This document shows positions 44,801 to 56,101 of a DNA stretch of 64,000 nucleotides, one piece after another (position 1 is the stretch's first letter; each line of letters opens with the position of its first letter). The DNA is from Posidonia oceanica (Eukaryota; Streptophyta; Magnoliopsida; Alismatales; Posidoniaceae), in NCBI GenBank assembly GCA_037176725.1, contig JAZBRS010000029.1:44774001-44838000 (forward strand). Reading direction: 5' to 3'. The notes below the pieces were generated by a model. The model worked only from the letters and a program-made list of their open reading frames with translations. It was not told where the DNA came from and did no database searches. A program made the position numbers and the translations under genes.

Positions 44801-45118
44801 CACATCGAATGTGACCGGGCCAATGGTAAGAGGGATAACCAAAATCCCTAGAGCGTCATGGTGAGTATTATCAAAAGCTGTCATTCCCTTTACAGCTGGA
44901 GTAATGTTCTCGGCATTGAATCCGAGCTTGGTTGCTGTTCGCAAGGGACAGACGTTAAGGCCTGACCCATTATCGACCAGTGCAAGGGGAATGCGAAAGT
45001 TCTTGTACTGCACCGTGACAAACAAGGGTTGATTGTGATTAATCCCTGCCGGAGGCAGTTCATCACTCGTGAAAGTGATGACCTGGGGCTCCGCGATCAT
45101 TCCGACCATGCTTTCCAA
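41828..45118 (-). CDS. pol: Protease, G-patch-like, linker and reverse transcriptase of the Tat/Ogre element
   Basis: 1096 codons. Residues about 35-155 are the aspartic protease with D49-N-G-S (DNGSGLNV), the Tat variant of D-T/S-G. 215-260 is a G-patch-like segment (WGYVKGTPLGRHGQGI ... GLGYDP). 260-810 is a long Ser/Ala/Pro/Glu-rich linker. About 840-1075 is reverse transcriptase: FAWTYEDM, PVPKKDGRIRVCIDYRDLN, the catalytic D956 in SFMDGFSGYNQ, and YVDD at 1018-1021 (42056-42067). The frame ends in TGA at 41828-41830, where relatives have KEVRG-type continuity; one C-to-T change from CGA would explain it, and the frame stays open beyond. There is no GT-AG intron obviously needed between protease and RT, unlike legume Ogre elements. 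The Met at 45118 is simply the first in frame; gag-protease fusion is expected upstream. Confidence 0.94.
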   Translation of the reverse strand: MESMVGMIAEPQVITFTSDELPPAGINHNQPLFVTVQYKNFRIPLALVDNGSGLNVCPLRTATKLGFNAENITPAVKGMTAFDNTHHDALGILVIPLTIGPVTFDVEFYVVDLEPNFNLLLGRPWLHKHQVIPSTLHRMIKFRRGDDVIVVMAENFEKERIEAVSSISSRTVPFDPDLSNALYRVNRCEPVNFLPDLERVNSLAVHNNPFRMVENVCHRWGYVKGTPLGRHGQGIAEPILAEERRDNEGLGYDPHSDKGKRPQAKNQRMVIPRSLANFTSAGILDSSAVQAAVPSEPCQSPPPPEEDWVYVEDYYSDEERSGTTGAVQTCSESQPSPTAHQSVYLATPSTDHEAAVLAEPLVDLTVFDSPAVMLAPSAPAQVRSVSSHATAVASVRLPPSQKGQSLSSVSSIAQPFSEAASQTIQPAQSVVHPLAADRQLSWPDPMASEAVLSSSSPVAENQLSIAVSQPSGLQESTSAHPQTAAVTLAAYPSAIPLTRPSGSPLPGQSQSGAPVSQRIQVSETVIRLAAEPVPQALGTYYVDSPPDEEEEGAAEAQVDSWMSDLELLYQEQLESIVEDLARHQAAERKGKAVVTDPPLREDSTSIMVLGESSMVSDSLRPDELITLQAEGGSRWLVQHMPSTSTLADPEEETPAGCAAAVTEQRAESVTELSEVSVAESSAAPVAESVGPAVMPAEHAVVSSATEQTAEAARAEVAHRRFRNTRVGVTILRRHRGQEAELLHSFDVTNPTFEKEILSELVAYGEEDNTGEDENDDPSPEFRPYDDDPEGPNLHVEEETETINLGTAEETKEVRISALLSPQVRIKFIAFLREYADVFAWTYEDMVGLDVEIVVHNLPLKPDAKPVKQKLRRWRPQWLLMIKEEIMKQLDVNFLKVVLYPEWLANIVPVPKKDGRIRVCIDYRDLNKASPKDDFPLPHIDVLVDNTAGHKMLSFMDGFSGYNQIKMAEEDMEKTSFITPWGVFCYQVMPFGLKNAGATYQRAMTTLFHDLMHQEVEVYVDDMIAKTKEPEDHLSCLKKLFDRLRKYRLRLNPNKCVFGVSSGKLLGYIVSQRGIEVDPMKAKAIVEMPPPRTEKEV

Positions 45119-47629
45119 GGGTGGCGGGCTCTATGGCTTGGGGACACACGGGCGGCTTGGAACACGCGAAGGAAAGCTTCGCGGTGCTCAGCCGAGGTGT
45201 GTATCAGGTCCCAGATGGATATGTCGGCTTTAACTTTTTTGAGCTGGGATGTGATGTCGGCTTTAGGGCTGGCATTTCTTGGTAGCAGGTGGTGCAGTTG
45301 TAGGGACAGATTCAGCTATGGTGGGCTCAAGAGGCTGGCCTGAAGGTAGTGGGACTGCAGGCTGGACTAAAGGCAATGGTCTTGCAGGTTGTGGGTGACT
45401 AGGTCTGGTCACTGGTACCGGCGGTCTGTAGACCCTCCCCGATCGCGTCACTTCTGCACACATTTCTGTGGCGTAGCTGTAGGGTACGCGATGGGTATCC
45501 CGGGGTCAGGTTAATAACCACGGGGAGCGCGTGCGGCGAGCACGAGAGGGGCTGCAGGCTGAGGAGGGCATGACTAGGAGGGTAGTTGGGGAGGCAGGCT
45601 AGGTGGGGACTGAGGTCTTGCTAGTAGGTGCACGGGAAGCTCTGGCTGAGGTCTGACTAGGAGATGTATTGGGGCTTGGGCCCGGGAAAGCATGGCGGCT
45701 GATGCAGGAGAACGCTCCGGCCTGGCGCGCGGTCGGATCATATGGACGCCCGACTCGGAACCGGTGATAGCTGCAAGATAGAGAGAGACTGGAAAGGGAG
45801 TAGAAACATCATGGATAAGCTCGGAAGGATCTACCACGGATGTGGGAGACCCGGAAGGAAACAAGGAGTGAATTCCTGAGGTCCCTGCGCCTCCTGAATA
45901 GGAGTGCTCCGGCAGGGGTCGGCGGACAACATTAGCTGGGGTGGATGCTGATGCAAGTGCATGAGATGGTGCAGAAGTGGATGCCTCGTGCGTGTCGATC
46001 ACAATCGTTCCCGATTCGATCAAGTCCTGGATAGCATTCCGGAGAGTGAAACAACTATCAGTCGAATGCCCGACGCTTCGATGAAAGTCGCAGAAAAGGT
46101 TCGCCTTAAACCAATGCGGGTAGTGGATTTGGTGGCGGGCGAACCTCCGGAAATCGCAGGAGCGACGCAACCTTCGGGAGGACGGCACTGAGCGGCTCCA
46201 CCAGTGGGGCGAACTTCCGCTTCTCCATGGGTGGCCGTCTCGGCCTCGGGAATTGTCCTTGCTGAACCGGTGCGGCAGGATAGACCGGTCGAGCGGTGGT
46301 AGTGATTTGTGGTGTAGGGTGTGCCCTAGGTGCAGGTGCGTAATAGATCTGAGGAGGGGCAGGCCGGGACGCCAGACGGACGGGCGCAGCAGGGGAGTCG
46401 ACGTATGCGACAACGGGCTTCGGCGGATCCTTCCTCTTGGGACGATTGTTGTTGAGGCTGCTGTTGTTGTTGATGGCGCTGCTGCTACTACCGTCGTTGC
46501 TGGCGAGGGCCTGCCTGGCAAGCACAGAGAGTGCGGGGAAGTTGCCACTCCGCAACGAACTCTCTACGCGAGTGCCAGCTCGGATCAATGCAGTGAAGGT
46601 CGTGACGGGTTGGATGCTAAGCAAAGCTCCGGTAGACGGCTGTGCCCATTTTATGATGATCTCGATAGACTCCTCATCGGAGGGCCTATCTCGAACTTGC
46701 GAGGCAAGGGCACGCCAGCGGCCGACGTACTCCCCGAACGGCTCGCCCGGATTCTGCTTGGTTGCGATCAAGTCCGCGCGCTTTGGGACCAGATCGAGGT
46801 TGAAGGAGTACTGTTCCAAGAACGCCTGGCTTAGGTCGTTCCAAGTCTTGATCGTAGCCATGTCAAGCGAAGTGAACCACTTGAGGGCCGGACCAGACAA
46901 ACTCTTCTGGAACAGGCGGATCAGCAACCTCTCGTCCGCCTGGAGTTGGGCGAGATCACCGCAGTACGCCTTCAGATGGGCTATGGGGCAGCCCCTACCA
47001 TCATACTTCTCGAAGTCCGGTATTTTGAACTTCGGGGGGAGTACCGCCTCTGGGAAACAGCAGAGGTCTCGAAACTGGTAGGTCTGGTGGTCCGTGCCCT
47101 GCACTAGACGCAATGCTTTCTCCAGAACATCCATCCTGTTGTTGATGGGGTCTGGAATGGCTGCTACAGGAGATGGGGCAGCGGGGGCGGGGACCACGTA
47201 TGCCGATTGGGTCGCACCGAGGTGCTCCTCCGGATCCACCATCACATCGCCTGGTGACGCAAGGTGATGGCCGGCATACCCGTGCTGTGGTGGAGTGCAG
47301 GGAAGGATGCATGTGGAATTCTGAGCCTGATGCAAAGGGGGAGGATAAACGGTATGCTGTGCGGTGGGTGCAGGATGCTGGAGCATCAGCAGCCGTACCG
47401 GGGCGATGCCGGGGGACGGGCCTGCGAGATACTGTGCTCCCACCAGTCCGAATGACTGGCCACCAGGTGGCGGAGGTGTATGCTGTGTGAGGTGTGGTGC
47501 TGATGCAAGAGGCCGAATACGTGCCCCCATCGTCGGAACCGTGAGCAGTTGGGACGATGGTCGAGGCGGAAGTGCAGAGTGCAATGCAAGATGTGCGGGG
47601 AGCAGGCCGCACAGGAACCTCAGGAACAA
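45119..47629 (-). pseudogene. gag: gag of the Tat/Ogre element, frameshifted
   Basis: The capsid core is in the frame 47629-46106: residues about 200-330 contain FKIPDFEKYDGRGCPIAHL, ALKWFTSL and FGEYVGRWRALA, the retrotransposon Gag domain. Near 46,110-46,190 the homology passes into another frame (46548-45574), which carries the zinc-like motif CDFHRSVGHSTDSC at 46,051-46,092. Further frame changes are needed near 45,570-45,460, 45,265 (where SIWDLIHTSAEHREA follows) and 45,130-45,150 to reach the protease. The N-terminal Pro-rich part before 160 is low complexity. Gag would form the particle and bind RNA; as it stands this copy could not make a full-length protein. Confidence 0.85.
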
Positions 47630-48204
47630 CAGGAGGGGAAGGAGGGCGGACTGATAGAGCTATACCCTGCAGCCGCTGGATAGTGTCCATCAGTTGCTGG
47701 TACTGCTCTTCAGGTGTCCCGTCAGTGGGAACACTGAATTGCAGTGCCGGCGAGGAACCAGAACCAAGAGATCCGGACTGTCCGGGAGACTGGAATCCTA
47801 AGGCGTGAGTCGCCGCAGCAGAAGGGTCAAAAGTGACAAAACCCTGAGAAGGTGGGGTCAGTGGTGCCTCCAGAACACGTGAAGTGGTCATCAAGATGGA
47901 CTCGGCGACCGGATCGGGAGGGAGCGAGCGTCTGCCACTGTCCCACAGCAAACTGGGGTGCCCCAGACGACAGAGGGGTAAAGCCTGGCGTCGCGGAGGG
48001 CACAGAGGGGTTAGAAACGGGAACCGGAGGGGCCGGAACGGGAACCACCTCCGAGGCAAGGGTGAGGGGGGTCTCGACAGTGCGCTGGGCCATTGCTGAC
48101 CGAGAGCGAGTCAAAACGGGGCTGCGACTAGGGAAAAGGGGACGGGCTCTACGAGGAGCTATGCTCGCAAAGACGAGTAGCTCAGAAAAGGGATGGTCGA
48201 ACAC
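47630..48204 (-). pseudogene. N-terminal gag region in two frames
   Basis: A frame beginning at 48204 (or the Met at about 48,093, reading MAQRTVETPLTL) runs to about 47,910. The likely continuation lies in the frame of 48059-47001 (VAESILMTTSRVLEAP ... EEQYQQLMDTIQRLQGIA), then in the gag frame from about 47,650. The EEQYQQLMDTIQRLQ piece looks like a short coiled coil, common at the N-terminus of plant Gag. At least two frame changes are needed. Confidence 0.55.
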
Positions 48205-49406
48205 AGGCGTCTCAGCAGAGATGTCAGCAAAGGAGAGACCCGAGCTCTAGCTAAGGAGATCGCTTACTGAACTCTGTTAAAGACACAACAGGAAACTAGG
48301 GTTAGAAAAGAAAGAGATGCAAAATGCATTATGTTATGGCATGAATGTCATGTATGCTTTCTAGTATGCCCCCCTCACCTAACTAGTGTTTCCTAGCAAG
48401 GTTGTCTACTTCGGGTATCCCTAGGTGTACGGGTCACCGACTCAAGTCAGAAAAGTAGGCTCCCTGTCTAACTCCCGGCCCAAAGCTCAGGTAATGACAG
48501 GGTGGTGCGTTGGTGGCCTCTACCCCACCAAAGCGTGGGGTGGTACCCTCCACTAACACCGACACGACCCCGGACAAGGGGGGACAGACCGACTGACTCA
48601 CACCATGCCAAAGCATCGGGGTGAGAGGCCGGAACCGTCCTTCGCAGACTAGTAGGTGGACTCAGAGGAGAAGAATGCATGCCCTATATGATGCTCATGC
48701 AAATGATTAAAGTCTTTTATCTTGCACATTTTATTAACCAAAAGGGAGTGAAGGATTGTTCAGAGTCTCTAGTTGTTCCTAGAAGTTCTTTTACTTGCAC
48801 TTTTTAGTTAACCATGGGGAGAGCAAACAAGTTTCTACTATCCTAAGCATGGCAAGTGCGAAAAGGAAGAAAATCAATCAATCATGGCAAGCAATCAACA
48901 TACAACAAAGCAAAAGGCAAGTGCATGGCATGTGCGAGTGTTTGTGGGCATAATGGTGAAGACAAAACATTCATCAAGTCAAAAGGCATGTATGCAAGGC
49001 ATGTGCGTGCGTAGTGACATAGCAGGTGTGTAAAAGGAAGCATTCATCATTCAAAAGCATGTATTATTGCCAAACAAGTATGTAGACATGCAATGTGCGA
49101 GAATTAAAGCAATAATAAGCAAGTAAGGCAAAGAAAGTAAAGACAAGTAATCTGTAAAGGGGAGTAAGAGCATAAGGAAGAAAAAAGGCAAGCAAACAAG
49201 CAAGTTAGACAAAGTAGAGCAAAGCACAGCAAAACTAAGGCGAAAGCAGCCGAAAAGGGGTGCAAAGCCTAAGCAAAGTAACCACGAGGCGACTTGCCAG
49301 GTGTTTGCACAGGAAAACGAGCAAAGCAAGCGAAGAAGGCACAAAAGGCAAACAAAGAGAACAAATCCCAAGCGAGCGAAAGCGAAGGCGAAAGCCGGAG
49401 TTTAGT
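48205..49406 (-). other. Leader between primer site and gag
   Basis: About 1.2 kb, non-coding, A/G-rich near the primer site. A strong hairpin lies at 48520-48543. It is the expected place for the dimerisation and packaging signal, but none can be proved from sequence. Confidence 0.6.
48520..48543 (-). other. Leader hairpin
   Basis: ACCCCAC (48522-48528) pairs with GTGGGGT (48535-48541), extended by one G-U and one C-G pair, around the loop caaagc. A second related phrase, 'caccatgccaaagcatcggg', lies about 65 bp further on. Confidence 0.5.
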
Positions 49407-49425
49407 ATCCCCAGCGGAGTCGCCA
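49407..49425 (-). promoter_or_regulatory. Primer binding site complementary to tRNA-Arg
   Basis: The plus strand reads atccccagcggagtcgcca, identical as far as I recall to the 3' end of plant tRNA-Arg(ACG) including the added CCA; the element RNA (minus) is its complement. It is separated from the LTR by one base. tRNA-Arg priming is typical of Ogre. Confidence 0.88.
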
Positions 49426-49426
49426 C

Positions 49427-52400
49427 TGTAGTAATCCCGGTGTTCGGATCGTCCATGCACGATGCCAAAGCTCGCGTGCACCGATCGGAATCAGGCTCAC
49501 TATAAGCGGCTATGTCCGAGAAGGAAGACCTAACTCGAAAACATTTAAAAAAGGAAAAAGGGAAAGAAAAGAAGAGGATAAGACAAAATCGGAGTCGCCA
49601 CCAAGTCTATTAAATCGGAAGACGAGGAAAACCGGGGAAATGCGCGAATAATCGCGCAAAACCAAGCAAAACATGCAAAGCAAAGCAATGCAAAAGAAAT
49701 AAGATGCAAATGAATGCAAATGAGGTGACTCGTGCCTAGGACAAGGGCAATATGGTCATTACGGGCCAAGAAAGGGTAAGGACTCCTGTTACGCGCGGGG
49801 AAGGTGTTAGGCACCCCCGACACGCCCGAGAATTGGTCTTTCTAGGCTTACGCTCGCATATGCAGGGAAATGCAGACTTTGAATGCCTAAGTGCCAATGA
49901 ATGCCTGTCTAAATGCTCAAAGGTGTGCTCTAAGTGATGAAAGGCGGTGCAAGGAAGTAAACATGCAATCTAAGCGCTCAGCAACGCTGTCTGTGTTCCG
50001 AACCGGGCGGAACCTGGCTCGTGAGAACTTCGGACAGTAAGCATCATCGCCCTATATGCAAATGCAGGCGAAAAAGCGAAACAGCGAGAAAACCATGCGC
50101 TGCAATCGACATGCGAGGGAAAACGGCGTAAAACAATGCGAGGAACGAAACAGGTATGCAAAAAGATGCGAGGACGGGGTTGACATGCAGAATGATGCAA
50201 GGAACGGAACAAGGGCGCAAAACCGTGCGAGGAAAACGGGAGAAGGGCGCAAAACTGGGCAAGAGAACACCAGGGCACGCAAAACGAAACGAGAAAACGA
50301 AAGGATACGCAAAACGATGCAGGAAAACAAGGCTGCGCGCAAAATGAGGCAAGAAAACATGAAGGCACGCGAAACGGAGCGGAAAAGCAAGACAGCGCGC
50401 AAAACGAGGCGAAGCAACTAAAGGGCACGCAAAACGGAGCGAGAAAACATGAAAATACGCGAAACGAGGCCGAAAACTAAAAGGCACGCAAAACGGTGCA
50501 AGGCAAAGGAGTGGCGCGCAAAACGGAGCGAGAAAACAAGAAAACGCGCAAAACGGGGCGAGAAAACCAAAAGGCACGCAAAACGGTGCAAGACAGGGAA
50601 ACGGCGCGCAAAACGGAGCGAGAAAGCTTGAAAATGCGCGAAACGAGGCGGAAAAACTAAGGGGCATGCAAAACGGTGCAAGATAGAGAATCGGCGCGCA
50701 AAACGGAGCGAGAAAACTTGAAAACGTGCAAAACGAGGTGAGAAAACTAAAAGGCACGCAGAATGGTGCAAGACAAAGAAGCGGCGTGCAAAACGGAGCG
50801 ATAAAACGCGATGGCACGCAAAACGAGGCGGAGAAACTAAAAGGCACGCAAAACGGTGCAAAATAGAGAAGCGGCGCGCAAAACGGAGTGATAAAACATG
50901 AAAACACGCGAAACGAGGCGAAAAAACTAAAGGGCACGCAAAACGGTGCAAAATAGAGAAGCGGCGCGCAAAACGGAGAGATAAAACATGAAAACACGCG
51001 AAACGAGGCGAAAAAACTAAAAGGCACGCAAAACGGTGCAAAATAGAGAAGCGGCGCGCAAAACGGAGTGATAAAACATGAAAACACGCGAAACGAGGCG
51101 AAAAAACTAAAGGGCACGCAAAACGGTGCAAGACAAAGAAGCGGTGCGCAAAACGGAGCGATAAAACGCGATGGCACGCAAAACGAGGCGAAGAAACTAA
51201 AAGGCACGCAAAACGGTGCAAATGGCATGCAAAATGAATGCAGTGCAGAAGTTCAGGAAGATATACCTGGAGATCCGGGAGTCTGATCGGAGATCTGTTT
51301 AGTCCATGCTGAAGAGCGCTTCGCTGCGGTCGCCTGGGCAGCTTACTTGAGGAGATCCGACGGTCGGATTGAAAGATACCGTAACTTCGGAGCGGAAGGG
51401 CCAGAACAGAAGAGGAGAACAGATCTAAGTGTTCAGGAGGTCCTAGGGGTGTGCTGAAGGTCCTCCCAAGTGAAGGGGAGTTAGGAGCGCTTAGTGCATG
51501 CAAAGGGGAACTTAAATGCAAGATTAAGGAGGATGCGGAATGCATGCAAAGCCAGAAAAGATAAGGGAAAGCCATTTGGAAAGAACGGGGGTTTAAAAGT
51601 ATTTTTTGAAAAAGGAAGGGGCTAAAATGTAAATTTTCCAGAAAACAGGGGTTCTAGGGAGTCCGGGAATGCAAATGGAGGGTTTACATGCAATTTTTGC
51701 AAACATGGGAGTTAAAATGCAACTTAGGGGTAAAACAGTCTTTTCACATAATTTTTCAAAGGATGCAAGGCTCTATGTGTGATTTTCAAATCATGCAGGG
51801 GTCAAATATGCAATTTTGTATGCAAAACATGCTCTGAAAAATAGATTACAGGACTGCAATGTGATTTTTTAAAAAGATCAGGGTCAAAAATGCAATGTAA
51901 TAAGCTAAAAATGCATGCAAGAGTTACTATCCATTTAAAATGGACCTATATGCAAAAATGAAAAAACAGAGGGGCAAAAGTGCAATGCATCAACCAAAAA
52001 ATAAAATCAGAACCTAAGTTGCTACAGTGTACTGAATCTAAGTGCAAAAATAAAGACATACAGGGACCTAGGATGCAATGCAGTATGGTAAAATGCATGC
52101 AAATGAATGAACTGATTTAAAACAGGACCTGAGTGTAATAATGGAAAATAGGGGGGCTAAAGCATAAAACATTACAACTGAAACACACAGTAACTGGATC
52201 TAAATGCAAATATTGAGAAACAGGGATAAAATGTGCAATTTAGCATGGTATTAAATCAGAAACTAAGCGATTTAAATGAACAGAGGACTAAAACGCAAAA
52301 ATGAAATAACTTAAACCAGACATGCAATATTTGCATCTAAACTATATAAATCAGAAAATAAATGAACAGTAGGTCGCCGGCGGTCGACGAACACTGTAGC

Positions 52401-55316
52401 AGATCGCCGGCAGTGCTCGTGACCGCCGACAGGGGAGGTTGGAGAGGCGCAGACCGGCAGAGCTTGGTGCCGACGTTCGTCCGGAGCTCTGGGAACTGTC
52501 CGGAGCTCGCTCTGCTGGCTGGAGCATGCGGAGAACAGGCGACCGGCGCCGGAGAAGATGAGAAGATCGGCGAGCTGCTGGAGCGTCTGGAATGTGCGGA
52601 AGCGGCTTCTGACCGGTGGAGAAGCAGCAGGAGGAGGAGAGAGAGCGGGGGAGGTCAGTTATTACCTGCGGTGGCGTCTGGAAAGCGCCCCCGATCTCGG
52701 CAGAGTTGGAAACGGTCGGTGGGCGTCGTCTGGTCGCTGCGGACGTCCTCGGTAGCTCGCGACGGCTGGAGCTGCCTCAGAGCGTCCTTCCGGTGCTCCC
52801 CAGATGTTCAGGCGGAGCTTCTGTGGCTCGGGCGGGAGAAGGCAGTTGGTGGGTCGACTGTGAGCCGCCGGAGGTGAGTGGGGCGGCGTGTTGCTCTCAG
52901 GATCGAGCGGGGGCTTCGGGGAGGTAGCTGGAGGTTCGGTGGATGATTCTGGATGGTCAAAACGATCTTCCGGAGACCGTGGGATGAGTTCGGCAGCTGG
53001 TCCGATTTCTGGTCAATGGTTGATACAGGTGTTTGTAGTGGGGTTCTCGGTCTGTGGTGGAGGGGAAGTCTGAAGGCTAGGCGGCTTAGGGAAGTGGACT
53101 TCTGGCGAGTAACGGGGCGGGGTTTGGGAGGATGCGTTGGACTGTGGTAGTGGGAATTTCAGAAGGGAAGGGCGTTGGGTTCCGGTTGGGTCTCAGGCGG
53201 ATTCCGGCGAAATGCCGGGCTGGTTTCTCTGCGGGAAGGAAGGGGGAAGTTGCAGGTGGCTTGGGTGAGATTGGGGGGTGGATTCTGGGCTGTTCTTCGG
53301 GGGTTTCGGGCTCTGGTTCGCTGCGGAAAGAAGAAGCGGAAGTCGGGTATTTCTGGGTGGATTTCTGGGGAAGAAGCGGTCTCTCTCTCGTTGGGATTGC
53401 CTCTGGAATCGTCTCCCCTCCCGCCGGGATGCACTCCTCTTGGTTTTCTCCTCCCTTTCCCCTCTCAAATCGGCTCTGACTTCCCCTCTCCTTTCTGCCT
53501 GATTTCTGACGACTCCTCCCCTCTTGGCTTTGCAGGTCTGTGGCAATTGAATGCCGGCGTGGCGATGGCAGGCGCACGGGCGATGTTCGGCGCACCAGTC
53601 TGGCTCGAGCAGGAGGTGACAGGTCAGGCAGAAGCGCAGGCCAGCGAGTACTGTTGCTCTGCAACGCGGGAGGAGGTGAGGAAGACGGAGGCGCTGTAGC
53701 AGCGGGCCGCGGGCCGAAGTTTTGAAAAAAAGAAAAAAAATGGTGAACGGGCTGATAAGCCCAGTAAGGAAGAAAAGGGAAATAAACAAGAAGGAAGAAA
53801 GAAAGATGGAAAGAAAAAATAGGAGAAAATAAGATAAAAAATAAATAAAAATATGGGATGACTTGGGTTGTAGGTTAGGTGTATATCTGGATTTTTTAAT
53901 GACCGTTTGTAGGTTAATTAGTGTGTTTTAGGCTTGATTAGGGTTTTAGGGTTTTATTTTGTTTTTAATCCATTTCCCACTTGATTAAGTGTTGGTTAAA
54001 TTCTTTTAAATTGTTTTTAAAATTGCGTTTTCTTGTTAAGTATTTTAGGATGTTAATTAGGATTTTTAGGATTTATTTTCATATTATTTTGAGTGGGTTT
54101 TGGGGCTTTTAGTTCTAGCCTTTTATGTTTTCCCTTTTTAAGTCTCTTGACCTAGGTTTTTTGATTTTTATTTGTTAATTCTTCTTGATGTTTTTTAGTT
54201 GGATTTTTCTGGTTTGATTAAGTGTTTTAAGTCTTTTAACTGTACTTTCTTTTCCTTTTTTAATTAAGTTCTTATGTTGTTTCTTTCTTATGCTTATTAG
54301 GTTAAGTTTTTTTGTTCTCTTTAATTACTTGTTTTAGTATTTGATTTTTAATTCTTCTCTCTAGGGTTTGTTTTTTAATTCTTTTAGTGGGGTTTTCATT
54401 TTTGGTAGGTTCTGATTTTATTTCAGTTTTTTAGTTGATTTTACAGTATTTTATTTTGGTTTGTTTTGCATTTTTTAGTTTGCATGCTTGATTTTCTTTT
54501 TAGCTTGATTTAATTAAGTTTGGGTTTTTAATTATTTATTTAATGTTTTTAATTGCTTTTTCTTGGGATTCTGATTTGTTTCTTTTAGGTCTTGGGGTTT
54601 TACAGATTTTTAAGGATTTTTGAGGTTTTTGCAAAGGAAAGAAGAAGAAAAGAAAAAGAAGAAGAAAAAAGGAAAAAAAGGGAATAAAAGGGAAAGAGGT
54701 AGGTTTGAGGGAAAAGATTTTTTAAAATTCAAGGAAGATGGTAAAAATAAAATAAAAATAGGAATAAGATAGAGAAGGGATAGGAGTACAAAGGGGGCCC
54801 GCTGCCAAGCCAGAAAAAGGGCGAGAAGGGGAGGAAAAGAGAGACGATAATCAGGAGAGAGAGAGGAGAGAGGAAACGATAATCCCGGAGAGAGAAAACG
54901 ATAATTCCAGCAAAAGGGGGGCTTAGGAGTCTCGGAAAGGGGTGAAATTTGGCGAGTGAGGGATCTAGGGTTTCTAGTTCTGGTCCTGGAGTTTTGGTTT
55001 GGTTCTGAGGAAGTTTTGGAGGGGTTTTGAGGTGTAGAAAAAGGGTATTTTTGCCTGTGTTTCCTAGGGTTTTTGGGTGGGGTCTGGTTTGAGATTTTGC
55101 AGGCTTTTTGGTGGGTTTGCTAAGTCATCAGGGGTGAGTGTTCCTATGGATTTTGGTGGGTTTTCAGGTTCGGGAAAGGGGGGTAATCCTAGGTCAAGTT
55201 TAGGCTTGTTTTGAGGGGAAAGAAGGAGAGGAAGGTGTAGGTTTGAGTCTGGGTTCGGGTCCAGCAGCCACCGGAAGGCTCCAAACGATCCAGCCTGTCA
55301 AAATGGGGTGTCTACA
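49427..55316 (-). repeat. Right LTR (5' LTR in element sense) of the Tat/Ogre element
   Basis: 5890 bp and the same blocks as the left LTR. It is longer by 92 bp, mainly one extra 90-bp repeat unit at about 50,930-51,060, plus single-base indels. Substitutions seen by eye are mostly transitions and are denser in the first 600 bp than in the last 4 kb. Confidence 0.95.
50100..51230. repeat. 30-bp minisatellite with 90-bp higher-order unit (right LTR)
   Basis: Same three monomer types as the left array. Here the 90-bp unit with the 'aaaatagagaagc' monomer appears three times in a row rather than twice. Frames of 394 and 385 codons on the minus strand are periodicity artefacts. Confidence 0.92.
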
Positions 55317-55321
55317 GCCGG

Positions 55322-56101
55322 CCACTACCTTCCGGGTTTACGCTATGACAGTACACTTACTCGTCAGTGTTCTCACTCCCGTTTTAAGTACCTACCCATC
55401 ACAACCTTTCCGATTTATGCTATGACGGCATACTCGAGTTACGTGCTCTCCCCTCTTTTATGCGCTTTCTAGGTTGGTTTGTTTTGGTGCATTCATCCAT
55501 CACCACCTTCTCAGATTTATGCTAGGATGCCATGCTATATAGGGCGAGCGAGTTTTATGATTTGCCTAGGCTCTGAGCTTGCCTTCCTCTTACCCCCGTG
55601 CAGTGTGTGTGTGAGAATAGGACAAAGCGGAGGTTACCCTAGTTGCTCAGCTTCTTTTCTATTTGGGAGACAATTCTCTTTCCTTAGCTGGTGCTTGGTC
55701 TTGGGCTCTCTCTAGACTTTAGCATGTTGAATAAGAGTATACTTCTAGAGCATGTGTAACTTCCATGGATCTGAAGATATCTTCAGGTTATCACAACTGG
55801 TTGGTGGATCTTCCTTGGGTGTAACATTCTCTGATTAAAAACCCTAGACAATACTTTAGCAATTCTACTTAATGCTCCAAGTTGTTGGGTGTAGCTCACA
55901 CTCATCAATTATTATTATTATTATTATTATTATCATTATTATTATCATTATTATTATTTTAAAATCTAGCCTTGCATTTAGAGAAAAACAAAGTCAAATA
56001 AAGGAAATGAAAAGACAAGCGACTAAACGTCTTATTTACATATTTTAAAACAAATTAACCATGCCCCTAGTCGGGTTCAATTGAGTCCCGTACTCCCCTT
56101 C
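55322..56101 (-). other. Outer-element internal DNA right of the nested insertion
   Basis: Non-coding. It contains repeated 'tttatgctatgac/gatg' phrases at 55,330-55,550 and an ATT microsatellite at 55,909-55,960 (about 17 triplets with three C interruptions). Confidence 0.65.

Larger units (their letters stand above)
28456..55316 (-). mobile_element. Complete 26.9-kb Tat/Ogre-lineage Ty3/gypsy retrotransposon
   Basis: LTRs are 28456-34253 (5798 bp) and 49427-55316 (5890 bp), both TG...CA, with the exact 5-bp target duplication GCCGG at 28451-28455 and 55317-55321. In element sense the order is 5' LTR, tRNA-Arg primer site, leader, gag, protease, RT, RNase H twice, integrase, an extra DUF7745-like ORF, tandem arrays, polypurine tract, 3' LTR. 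The tRNA-Arg primer site, giant size, Asp-Asn-Gly-Ser protease and second RNase H domain are established marks of the Tat/Ogre group. By eye the LTRs differ at well under 1% of sites plus one 90-bp repeat unit, so insertion is recent. It is nested in the older element at 19923-61909. Confidence 0.96.

Noticed and set aside
41121..45300. Plus-strand frames overlapping gag-pol
   Set aside because: Shadows of the minus-strand polyprotein with no family motif.
49407..49425. tRNA-Arg gene fragment
   Set aside because: Only the 3' 19 bases including CCA are present, exactly at the primer-site position; nuclear tRNA genes do not encode CCA.
50044..51575. Minus-strand open frames of 394 and 385 codons (and 335 codons at 29505-30512)
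   Set aside because: They run through a 30-bp tandem array whose period is a multiple of three, so all frames without a stop in one monomer stay open. Composition is Phe/Cys/Arg/Leu periodic with no domain.
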